DNA of 6,438 bases, taken from DHVE2 group archaeon. GTDB lineage: Archaea; Thermoplasmatota; Thermoplasmata; Thermoplasmatales; Aciduliprofundaceae. Position 1 is the stretch's first letter. Every line of letters begins with the position of its first letter. Below, in pieces: positions 1 through 6,438 of this stretch. The DNA lies in the NCBI GenBank assembly GCA_026986135.1, contig JALSPD010000176.1, positions 1-6,438 on the forward strand, written 5' to 3'. The notes beneath the pieces were generated by a model. The model saw only the letters and a program-made list of their open reading frames with translations. It did no database searches and was not told the DNA's origin. Made by a program: the position numbers and the translations under genes.

Positions 1-2799
1 CAATCCAAAGTCCTTCATGGGTGGCATTGAAGATAGAAGCAGAACTCCGAATCCGCCAATGGTGGTTGCTGCAGCACCCATTATTGCGCCACCCGTACCT
101 TCTACCGTTTTCTCTATTGCCTCCTCTACATCGCCGGTTTCAATCTCATCTATGAAGCGGTCAGAGAGGTGGATGGAATAGGTTATTCCCAGCCCAATTG
201 TAAGCGAGGTGATTGTGACGGTCATGACATTGAAATCAATACCAGCCACGAACATCAGACCCATGGTCCATATGAGGGCAATGATCACCGGGAGCGTGGT
301 GAGTATTCCAAGCATCACCGATTTTTTTAGGTACACAAACACTGCCACAAGAATGAGAAGGGTTACCACAATGGTAAGCAGAAGAGAGTTCCACTGGCTG
401 CTCTGCAGGGAGGAGGTGATGGTGTATGTCATCACTGCATCACCCGTTATAACCGCGACAAATCCGTCTTCTTCAAGGGGTAATACATCCTCTTTAAGTT
501 CATCGTAGAGCACGCGATGCTCCTCATTTGATGTGGAGCTTGTCTTGAATGATATGAGCGTACTTATATACTCATCCCCTTCCCTGTCAAGAACATAAAC
601 TGCACCACTCACATGCTTATACAGGTAATCGTACACCTCCTTTATATCTGAGTCGGGAAGCCCGTCTCCATCCGTGTCAAGGGATGAAACCAGTGCTGAG
701 AAATTGGCATCACTTGCCACTGTGCTTCTGATGAGATACACCACATTCTCTCCGCCAATGGGCGATATGTACCTGTCATCAGCCATGTTCTTAACTGTGG
801 CATCAATTGCCTTGAGAAGCAGAGGCGAAGTAATATTGCCCTTAACAAGAATGTAGCCCGCGCTCATTCCTCCCGCCTGAAAATTGTCCATGAGGTAGGT
901 GATCATCCGATACGAATCAGAGTCCTCGGGCAGAAAATCCACAGCGCTGAAGTTGGTGCCAAGATTGGCAGCACCGTAAAGGGATAGTATGGATATTGCA
1001 ATAACCACTGTGATTACCTTCTTTGGATGCCTGGTTGCCATTTTTGCTCCCGCGGAAACGAAGCTCTTTTTCTCATTCTTTTTTTCAGTTTTGAGGGATT
1101 TACCTTCCTTAACCCGTTTTTCATCAATCAGAATTTTCAGGGCGGGTATGAATGTTATGAAAATTATGAGTGCCGAGAGAATTCCCAAAGCGTTCATAAT
1201 GCCATATGACCTTAGTGCTGGGACAGGTGATGAGAGATTGGATAGAAAGGAGAGCATGGTGGTGGCTGTGGCCAGAATCAGGGGTAATCCCAGATGGAGT
1301 TCCATGCTCTCAACAGCATCTCTCACCGACTTGCCTGTGTTGAGTTCCTCTCTGTAGCGGGTTATTGTGTGAATTGCATAGTCAATACCTAAACCAACGA
1401 TGAGAATCGCCACCGTGGTGGTAACAATGTTGAATCCCAAACCCATCATGGCACCTATTCCATACGCCCAGATTATCGCCATGAAGAGGCCCAGGAGTCC
1501 CAGAAGGGTATCAATAATGCTGCGAAATATTGCGAGGAGAATGACAACCACAATTACAAAAGCAAGGGGCAGGATTATGTTGAAAATCTCATCCACGCTT
1601 CCCTGCATCTCATCTCCAACAAGACGGCCACTTATAACCATGTACTCGCCATTGCCGTTAAATGATTCTGCAATGCTCCTTATTTTTTCATGTGCATTCA
1701 TAATCCCTTTTGGATCCTCTGAGCCGGCAGTGCCGTTAAGAGCCACTATAATTATTGTGGCCTCCGCTGTTCCTGTGGTGGTATTCAAATCCTTTGAGAT
1801 CAGGGTCCGAAGAATACCTGCAAAGAAACTGGAAGCGTTGCTATTTGCCATGGAAAGGGCAGTTTGGGTAAAATTGTAAAGCTTGTTAAAATGCTGCTCT
1901 AACGATTCAAATTCATTTTTAGCGTCTGTAAATGTCTCGCTAAGGGTATCATTGCTGGATACCGGTGTTGTATTGAGAGAAACGCCAAGATTTTTTGAAA
2001 TTTCTCTTGATGTAAGGGATACACTTTCCGAGATGTTCATCACCTGCCCTGCCGAGCGATTGAATTTATATTTGATGTTCTTCATCACTGCAGGTGAGTA
2101 TGCTGTGCCATACATAACAATGTTCTTTATCTCTCCATCACTCATGTTTTTCAGGTAGCTTATCTCCTCATCAACGCTCATATTCGGCAGGGTGCCCGGG
2201 AGATGGGGAATCTCAACGATGTTCTCTGCGGCGAGAAATAGCTTGATGAGATAATACGACCTGTTGAGATACCTGGAAGTTTCATTGCTTTCCGGGTCAA
2301 TCTCATAGTTTGCAATATAACCGGCAACACTTCTATTGATTTCATTCACGGTTCCATTTAGCAATTTGAGCGGTAGCAGGAGGTAAACTGTGGCGTTCAT
2401 CATTCCAATGGTGCTCTTTGATACAATGTCCATGGCAACCACGATATCAGCCACTGTGAGTATGTTCTTTGATGGATGCTCGGAATCCTTAAAAAATGAC
2501 GAGATTTCGCCATCTTCAATTAACCTCTTCTTGAGCTGGAGCTCCTGAATCAGCGCCTCTCTGGAGAGAGCATCTTCACCATTGTACCTGGCAATTATGC
2601 TTACCATCTCAGAGGAATAGTAGTTGCCCATTATCTCCTTGTAGGCCTGAGCTACATCGTTATCTGGCATGAACTCTGAGTAATCGTTGCTCATCTCCTC
2701 CTGGGAGGCAAAATAGGTGAAAAGCAGAGTTAGGATGAGAATTATAGAAATAACAATCTTTGAGTGCTCCCTCACCGCCTTTGCTATTGATCCGAACAT
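1..2799 (-). CDS. RND/MMPL-superfamily exporter, HAE-3-like (3'-truncated by window edge)
   Basis: 933 residues are visible from an ATG at 2799; an in-frame TGA six codons upstream (2815-2817) rules out an earlier start. The frame is open to base 1, so the C-terminus, with TM12, is missing. The two-fold RND layout is clear: TM1 14-31, extracellular loop 32-404, TM2-TM6 405-556, a Lys/Glu-rich cytosolic linker 559-593, TM7 594-612, loop 613-803, TM8-TM11 804-922. Family landmarks are the EFMPDND and DFLPEDSD motifs after TM1 and TM7, and the TM4 motif GLGIDYAIH with Asp473, the expected proton-relay acid. The matching TM10 motif reads GLGITYSIHL, with Thr873 instead of Asp. Loops carry many N-x-S/T sequons and one D-x-D-x-D-G loop. 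The family exports lipids or hydrophobic compounds using ion gradients; the substrate here cannot be told. The HAE-3 assignment is from motif memory, not a search. The gene follows a surface receptor-like gene and may be partly co-transcribed with it. Confidence 0.93.
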   Translation of the reverse strand, partial: MFGSIAKAVREHSKIVISIILILTLLFTYFASQEEMSNDYSEFMPDNDVAQAYKEIMGNYYSSEMVSIIARYNGEDALSREALIQELQLKKRLIEDGEISSFFKDSEHPSKNILTVADIVVAMDIVSKSTIGMMNATVYLLLPLKLLNGTVNEINRSVAGYIANYEIDPESNETSRYLNRSYYLIKLFLAAENIVEIPHLPGTLPNMSVDEEISYLKNMSDGEIKNIVMYGTAYSPAVMKNIKYKFNRSAGQVMNISESVSLTSREISKNLGVSLNTTPVSSNDTLSETFTDAKNEFESLEQHFNKLYNFTQTALSMANSNASSFFAGILRTLISKDLNTTTGTAEATIIIVALNGTAGSEDPKGIMNAHEKIRSIAESFNGNGEYMVISGRLVGDEMQGSVDEIFNIILPLAFVIVVVILLAIFRSIIDTLLGLLGLFMAIIWAYGIGAMMGLGFNIVTTTVAILIVGLGIDYAIHTITRYREELNTGKSVRDAVESMELHLGLPLILATATTMLSFLSNLSSPVPALRSYGIMNALGILSALIIFITFIPALKILIDEKRVKEGKSLKTEKKNEKKSFVSAGAKMATRHPKKVITVVIAISILSLYGAANLGTNFSAVDFLPEDSDSYRMITYLMDNFQAGGMSAGYILVKGNITSPLLLKAIDATVKNMADDRYISPIGGENVVYLIRSTVASDANFSALVSSLDTDGDGLPDSDIKEVYDYLYKHVSGAVYVLDREGDEYISTLISFKTSSTSNEEHRVLYDELKEDVLPLEEDGFVAVITGDAVMTYTITSSLQSSQWNSLLLTIVVTLLILVAVFVYLKKSVMLGILTTLPVIIALIWTMGLMFVAGIDFNVMTVTITSLTIGLGITYSIHLSDRFIDEIETGDVEEAIEKTVEGTGGAIMGAAATTIGGFGVLLLSSMPPMKDFGL
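646..678 (-). other. D-x-D-x-D-G calcium-type loop inside the exporter's second extracellular loop
   Basis: Residues 708-718 of the exporter read DTDGDGLPDSD, followed by a helix-like IKEVYDYLYK. Asp708, Asp710 and Asp712 match the calcium ligands of EF-hand, dockerin or thrombospondin type 3-like loops. The loop lies in the segment between TM7 and TM8, outside the cell. Metal binding is inferred from the motif. Confidence 0.55.
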
Positions 2800-2805
2800 A
2801 GTGGC

Positions 2806-2810
2806 ATCAC
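2806..2810 (-). promoter_or_regulatory. Weak Shine-Dalgarno GTGAT before the exporter ATG
   Basis: GTGAT is complementary to part of the archaeal 16S 3' end (AUCACCUCC) and lies six bases before the ATG at 2799. It supports that start, which is also the first possible in-frame start after the TGA at 2815-2817. GTGATG occurs a second time 11 bases upstream, too far for initiation at this ATG. Confidence 0.4.
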
Positions 2811-2830
2811 AGTGTCATCACAAAATAGTA

Positions 2831-2846
2831 GTATAATAATCTTTTG
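2831..2846 (-). promoter_or_regulatory. Possible archaeal BRE/TATA element for the exporter gene
   Basis: Reading the minus strand, CAAAAG (2846-2841, BRE-like) is followed directly by ATTATTATAC (2840-2831, TATA-like). Archaeal transcription usually starts about 25 bases after the TATA centre. That would place the start near 2811 and leave a leader of about 12 bases before the ATG at 2799. A second A/T-rich candidate, CATATATG, lies at 2851-2858. A TATA-like match is easy to find by chance in A/T-rich DNA. Confidence 0.4.
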
Positions 2847-2865
2847 GGACATATATGAGCATTTC

Positions 2866-2871
2866 AAAAAA
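2866..2871 (-). terminator. Possible oligo-T terminator after the PKD gene
   Basis: On the minus strand a run of six T residues begins 26 bases after the stop codon of the PKD gene. Archaeal RNA polymerase can terminate at such T tracts without a hairpin, and none is obvious here. The single short run suggests partial read-through into the exporter gene at most. Confidence 0.3.
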
Positions 2872-2896
2872 TTGATGGGAGAATCTGACGGGTGAA

Positions 2897-5800
2897 TCAC
2901 TCCCATATCTTCTTCAAAATATCTCCTACTCCGCGGAACGCGCTTACATCGCCATCCCAGTGCTCAAGTATCTTTCCGTATTTCTCCTCTATTTCGTTGA
3001 GGATTTCCCTTATCTTTGATTCCATTTTCTTTGGTATGTTGCTGCTGCTCACCACCGCAAGGAAGAGATGCTTTCCGCGGTGAATCTGAATCTTCTTGTT
3101 TCCGAAATCCATGCTTTTAAGCGTGGCATCCTCGCTCTTAAATGCATCCTGAACAAATTCCTGAATCGCTATGAGCATGCTTGAGAGGATATCCTCATCC
3201 ATCTCTGGTTTAAGCCGGCGTGTTGCGTGGTGTATCAGTATGCCAGAATCGGAAATGAGATAAACATCGTCAATAACCGTTTTCTTTCCTTTGATGTATA
3301 GCAGCAAAGCCAGGGCGCCACCCACAATAGGAATCAGGAAAAGGAGTATGTACCATGGAGTTTTTGATGATCCCCCTGCAGCAATCTCTGTTATTTTGAC
3401 ACTTCGTGTCATTTTGCTAACAGCTCCATCGTTGTCACGAACGGTGAGGGTTATTGTGTATGTACCTGGTTTCTTGTAGATATGTTTAACCACTGGTCCA
3501 TGCATTATAGGAGATCCATCTCCGAAATCCCAGATATAATCAAGATGTTCCCTATCGGAGGGCGTATCATATGATGCGGATGCATTTACAATTACCGTAT
3601 TGCCCTCCATCGTGTAGGTGAAATTGGCAACAGGTTCAACATTTTCAACGGTTATCTGTATGTATCCGTAGGAGGCACTTCCATCCCCATCCACAACCAT
3701 CAATGCCACAGTATATACTCCTTTCTCAGGATATGTTGTAATTGCCACAGGAGCGGTTGTGATGAGATCTGCAGAGAAGCGATTGGGATGATAATCAAAG
3801 TCCCAGAGATACTGCTTTATACCATCGTAAGCGGTGGTTCCGTTAGCACTCAGTTTAACTGTGGAATCTTCAAGTATAACAGTTGTGTTAGCGGTAAGAA
3901 CTACATCAGGGGATGTATCCTCCACCACTATCATTTCAGTGCTTGATGCCTCATCACCATCCTTTTCTCTCACAGTAACGGTAACCCTGTATGTTCCGTT
4001 CTCCTGGTATGTGTGATTTGGATTTAATTCATTGGAGCTGCTTCCATCTCCAAAGTCCCAGTGTATTGACACTATGCCATCATAGGAGTCTACGTTTGCA
4101 GTGAAATGCGTGACTTTACCCTCTATTGCATGTGTATAATTAAAAGAAACAGTGGGATCTCTATCCTGTACCTCTACAAGCATTGAGTAGCTGACATTTG
4201 AACCGTCAGAATCGTTAACGTATAGGGTCACAAGATATGTGCCATTCTGGGAGAATATGTGCACAGGATTCTCCACATATGCATGGCTTCCATCTCCAAA
4301 ATCCCAGAAGTAGCTGGATATGGAATCATACGAATTTACATGTGCGTAAAAGCTGAATTCCTCCCCTTCATATATTCCTGAGTATGTGAAATTTATCTCA
4401 GGCTGTGTATCCATAACAATAATCGTTTTGTTGCTCGTGCTCACCGATCCATCACTGTCTCTCACTTTTAGTTCAACAACATAATTTCCCTGTGAAGGAA
4501 AACTGTAATTAACCTCCTTGCCATATGATATTGCTGTTCCAAAATCCCAGGTCCAGTTTATTACGGGATCATATGAGTTCCAATATGCTACGAAATGTAC
4601 TGGCTTTCCCTCATATATTGCGCTGGGTGAGTAGGTAAAGTTGCAGGTTGGTGCTGTATCGTTTATTATTACCGTTTTATTGGCATAGCCAACACTACCA
4701 TCCCCATCAATCACGGTTAGATTCACATGGTATTCTCCCTGCTGTGCATATGTGTAGTTAACTGAGGTGAGGTTTTTGTAATCCCATATCCCATCAGAGT
4801 TCATATCCCAGTATATCTCAGAGACACCATCGTAGGCATGGATCAGAGCATGAAACTCTATCTTTATTCCTTCTGTTCCCGTGCCTGGGGTGAAATCCAC
4901 CTGAGGTACTGAGTCAAGCACAGTAACATTCTTCAGGGCGTATCCACTAAGACCTTCTTTATCCGTGACCTTCAATAGAAATGTGTAATTTCCTTCCCTT
5001 GCTGCAAAATAGGATATGTTGATTCCATATCCAAGCATGTCCCATCCTGTGCCATTTTTGAGGTACCATGTGTAATTCAGGGTGTTGATATCGGATAAAG
5101 AATCGGTTGAATTTTCAGCGGTTAGATTCACATAGCTTCCTTCATAAACTTTTCCAGGTCCACTTATATTGGCTATCGGAGGATAATCCTTCTGATAGTA
5201 AATATCAACCATCTTAATCTCCATGGGTGGATAATCAAACACTGGACCACGGGAGATGGTCACCATATCATCCTTACCATCACCATTTATGTCCCCGCTT
5301 GCAATGGCATCGGGCACAACATTTCCTGCGAGGTAGTCTTCTGTGAATCCAGAGCCGTTAAAGTACCCTAATATAATCAGGTTAAAAGTGGTGGTGATGG
5401 AAATATCTGAAAAGGAATCATCATTAAAATCCCCGCAGGCCATCTTTGAGATCATTGCACCTACGTCAAAGACATAATCGGGCGTTGACGGGAACAATCC
5501 TCCATCCTGGATGAAAACTCCTACAGCGCCTGAGTTAACCGCAGATGTATTGGGATTCACAGCCACAGCGAGATCTTCGCGGCCATCTCCGTTGAAATCT
5601 CCGATGGAGAGTGACTCGGCTATGTAGTTAGAATCTATGTTTATTTCCTGTATTTTCTCAAATGTACCTGCGCTTGTGTAATTGTATATTTCCAGAGTAT
5701 TGTTCATCAAAACAGCCAGTCCCTTGGAGTTGCCCAGGTGATTTAATGGAGCCAGATCAACAGGTGTGTTGGTTAGGGATATGTTTTTTGACCAGATCTC

Positions 5801-6438
5801 TCCGTTATGGTAGCCAGAGGTTGAGAGGAAAATATCAAGTTTTGTATTGTTGATAGATATAACGAAAATGTCATCCAGTCCATCCCCATCAATATCGCCA
5901 ACCCCGAGTTTCCAGGGTGCATAGAATTCTGTGGTAAGATTTATCCAGTTTCCAGATGATGAGAGAAGCATGGATATATTCTTGCCCGACATTCTTGAAA
6001 CCACTATATCGTCCTTTCCATCATTATCAAAGTTCCCTGAGGCAACTTCATTGGGGTATCCACTTATGTTGTATCGTACAGTGGCATTTAGATAAAATCC
6101 ATCTCCTCTGTTCAAATATACTCTGGTTGCATTGTCTGTTGAATCTGCGATGATTATATCATTAAGAGAGTCCCCGTTGATATCACCCAGAGCTACAGAG
6201 GTGGGATCAATTCCCCCATATAAGGATTCATCTGAGATCCCTTTTAAGTATCCATCTCTCTGGTATAGAATGTAGGGAGTATAACCTCCGTCGCTATCAT
6301 GTCTCTCTCCGGCATCAAGTACCAGTACATCGTCCATCCCATCATTGTTCACATCATGCACATGCATATCAATTATGTTGTATCCTCCAAATATCAACCG
6401 TGATGGTTCGGGGGATGAACTTAGTGAAAATGGACCAT
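2897..6438 (-). CDS. FG-GAP/PKD-repeat single-pass surface receptor-like protein (5'-truncated by window edge)
   Basis: 1,179 residues are visible, ending at a TGA stop. The frame stays open to the right edge (the codons before the TTG at 6397 read ...SSSPEPSR), so that TTG is not the true start; the signal peptide and possibly more repeats lie outside. Numbering residues from 6397, I see: eight FG-GAP/VCBS blade units (1-400), seven tandem PKD modules (406-1003), a Gly/Ser linker, one hydrophobic helix (1014-1035) followed by KGKK, and a soluble C-terminal domain (1040-1166). I counted about 39 N-x-S/T sequons, all before the helix and none after, which fits an outside N-terminus and a cytosolic C-terminus. 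FG-GAP and PKD domains are known as calcium-binding, adhesion or protein-interaction modules of surface proteins. A receptor, adhesin or scaffold role is inferred; no catalytic motif was recognised. It lies 97 bases upstream of an RND-type exporter on the same strand. Domain content is certain; the ligand is unknown. Confidence 0.95.
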   Translation of the reverse strand, partial: GPFSLSSSPEPSRLIFGGYNIIDMHVHDVNNDGMDDVLVLDAGERHDSDGGYTPYILYQRDGYLKGISDESLYGGIDPTSVALGDINGDSLNDIIIADSTDNATRVYLNRGDGFYLNATVRYNISGYPNEVASGNFDNDGKDDIVVSRMSGKNISMLLSSSGNWINLTTEFYAPWKLGVGDIDGDGLDDIFVISINNTKLDIFLSTSGYHNGEIWSKNISLTNTPVDLAPLNHLGNSKGLAVLMNNTLEIYNYTSAGTFEKIQEINIDSNYIAESLSIGDFNGDGREDLAVAVNPNTSAVNSGAVGVFIQDGGLFPSTPDYVFDVGAMISKMACGDFNDDSFSDISITTTFNLIILGYFNGSGFTEDYLAGNVVPDAIASGDINGDGKDDMVTISRGPVFDYPPMEIKMVDIYYQKDYPPIANISGPGKVYEGSYVNLTAENSTDSLSDINTLNYTWYLKNGTGWDMLGYGINISYFAAREGNYTFLLKVTDKEGLSGYALKNVTVLDSVPQVDFTPGTGTEGIKIEFHALIHAYDGVSEIYWDMNSDGIWDYKNLTSVNYTYAQQGEYHVNLTVIDGDGSVGYANKTVIINDTAPTCNFTYSPSAIYEGKPVHFVAYWNSYDPVINWTWDFGTAISYGKEVNYSFPSQGNYVVELKVRDSDGSVSTSNKTIIVMDTQPEINFTYSGIYEGEEFSFYAHVNSYDSISSYFWDFGDGSHAYVENPVHIFSQNGTYLVTLYVNDSDGSNVSYSMLVEVQDRDPTVSFNYTHAIEGKVTHFTANVDSYDGIVSIHWDFGDGSSSNELNPNHTYQENGTYRVTVTVREKDGDEASSTEMIVVEDTSPDVVLTANTTVILEDSTVKLSANGTTAYDGIKQYLWDFDYHPNRFSADLITTAPVAITTYPEKGVYTVALMVVDGDGSASYGYIQITVENVEPVANFTYTMEGNTVIVNASASYDTPSDREHLDYIWDFGDGSPIMHGPVVKHIYKKPGTYTITLTVRDNDGAVSKMTRSVKITEIAAGGSSKTPWYILLFLIPIVGGALALLLYIKGKKTVIDDVYLISDSGILIHHATRRLKPEMDEDILSSMLIAIQEFVQDAFKSEDATLKSMDFGNKKIQIHRGKHLFLAVVSSSNIPKKMESKIREILNEIEEKYGKILEHWDGDVSAFRGVGDILKKIWE
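2900..3280 (-). other. C-terminal cytosolic domain of the PKD protein, longin/roadblock-like by predicted topology
   Basis: Residues 1040-1166 (numbering from 6397) have no low-complexity sequence and no sequon. By eye the order is: strand (DVYLISDSG), strand (ILIHHATRR), amphipathic helix (DEDILSSMLIAIQEFVQDAF), strand (LKSMDFGN), strand (KKIQIHRG), strand (HLFLAVVSS), long helix (PKKMESKIREILNEIEEKYG) and a short final helix (VGDILKKIWE). Strand-strand-helix-strand-strand-strand-helix-helix is the longin order; roadblock/LC7 domains would have an extra N-terminal helix. Both folds are known platforms for small GTPases. The fold call is an inference without a structural search, and the partner is unknown. 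The pattern also feels familiar from tails of other archaeal surface proteins, but I cannot confirm that here. Confidence 0.5.
3290..3358 (-). other. Single transmembrane anchor of the PKD protein
   Basis: Residues 1014-1036 (PWYILLFLIPIVGGALALLL and following) form one hydrophobic helix. It comes after a flexible AAGGSSKT linker and is followed by KGKK, a basic cluster that fits the positive-inside rule. All sequons precede it. It therefore places the repeats outside and the last 127 residues or so inside. Confidence 0.9.
3389..5182 (-). repeat. Seven tandem PKD (Ig-like) modules
   Basis: Approximate residue limits, numbering from 6397, are 406-495, 498-580, 583-663, 666-745, 748-827, 830-920 and 922-1003. 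Hallmarks are the WDFGDGS motif in modules 4, 5 and 7, with variants WDMNSDG (2), WDFGTA (3) and WDFDYH (6); the closing strand pattern G-x-Y-x-V-x-L-x-V; and a (D/E)-x-D-G turn before the last strand. Module 1 is the most divergent, with YTWYLKNGTG. Modules 2-6 share a constant Y-D-x6-W-D spacing, which suggests internal duplication within this gene. Modules usually open with a strand bearing a sequon (NFTY in 3, 4 and 7, NYT in 5). PKD arrays act as stiff extracellular stalks or interaction surfaces. Confidence 0.93.
5198..6438 (-). repeat. FG-GAP/VCBS propeller-blade repeats, eight units visible
   Basis: Calcium-type loops of the form D-x-(N/D)-x-D-G-x-x-D recur every 46-57 residues: DVNNDGMDDV (residue 15, numbering from 6397), DINGDSLNDI (72), NFDNDGKDDI (122), DIDGDGLDDI (169), DFNGDGREDL (267), DFNDDSFSDI (323) and DINGDGKDDM (369). 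A degenerate unit without the acidic loop sits near 214-232 (PLNHLGNSKGLAVLMN). Each loop is followed by a hydrophobic strand, as in integrin-type beta-propellers, where the loops bind calcium. Eight units exceed a single seven-blade propeller, and more may lie beyond the edge, so the region could be one larger propeller or parts of two. Confidence 0.9.

Noticed and set aside
642..848. Minus-strand open frame of 68 codons
   Set aside because: It is in a different frame from the exporter reading through the same bases and shows no domain; a shadow frame.
1400..1879. Plus-strand open frame of 159 codons, and similar ones at 209-508, 989-1357 and 1883-2158
   Set aside because: They lie wholly antisense to the exporter gene, whose minus frame shows clear RND motifs and in-frame continuity from 2799 to 1. 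Their translations have no recognisable domain.
2806..2822. Short direct repeat GTGATG ACACT GTGATG before the exporter start, considered as an operator
   Set aside because: Two six-base copies in one place are too little to call a binding site; the proximal copy is better explained as a weak ribosome-binding site.
2892..3083. Plus-strand open frames inside the PKD gene (also at 3291-3479, 3834-4016, 5662-5853 and 5956-6153)
   Set aside because: They are antisense to a strongly supported repeat-domain protein; no start signal or domain is visible.
3389..5182. Possible nucleotide-level tandem repeat or mobile element in the PKD region
   Set aside because: The repetition is at protein level with diverged DNA; no terminal inverted repeats, transposase or target duplications were seen.
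6395..6397. TTG at 6397 as the start of the PKD protein
   Set aside because: The frame is open for 13 more codons to the window edge, the first visible residues are already inside an FG-GAP unit, and no signal peptide follows the TTG.

Overview
The window is most likely chromosomal DNA from a euryarchaeon-type archaeon. My best guess is the Thermoplasmatota / Aciduliprofundum-like side, at low confidence. The evidence is two very large surface or membrane proteins dense in N-glycosylation sequons (N-x-S/T), FG-GAP and PKD repeats typical of archaeal cell-surface proteins, frequent ATA and AGG/AGA codons, a short A/T-rich gap holding an archaeal-type BRE/TATA-like element, and an RND exporter that resembles the largely archaeal HAE-3 group.

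Layout: everything real is on the minus strand, so transcription runs from 6438 toward 1. The first gene (6438 down to 2897) is cut by the right edge and lacks its N-terminus. It encodes a type I membrane protein: an FG-GAP/VCBS propeller region with eight blade-like units visible, then seven tandem PKD Ig-like modules, one transmembrane helix, and a cytosolic domain of about 125 residues. A 97-base gap (2800-2896) holds a possible oligo-T terminator, a possible promoter and a weak ribosome-binding site. The second gene (2799 down to 1) is cut by the left edge and lacks its C-terminus. It encodes an RND/MMPL-superfamily transporter with 11 of the expected 12 transmembrane helices visible and an unusually long first extracellular loop.

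Function: the first protein is built like a receptor or adhesin. Its extracellular part is calcium-binding and heavily glycosylated, and its cytosolic domain has the predicted strand/helix order of a longin-type domain. The outline recalls the integrin alpha chain (propeller, Ig-like stalk, single TM, cytosolic part), with a folded module replacing the short tail. The transporter next door carries its own D-x-D-x-D-G calcium-type loop and glycosylated loops. Whether the two work as a surface complex is an inference from adjacency and shared features only.

The most interesting element is the cytosolic domain at 2900-3280. The plus strand holds only antisense shadow frames. No RNA gene, mobile element, CRISPR array or attachment site was seen, and no stretch over 100 bases lacks a gene.
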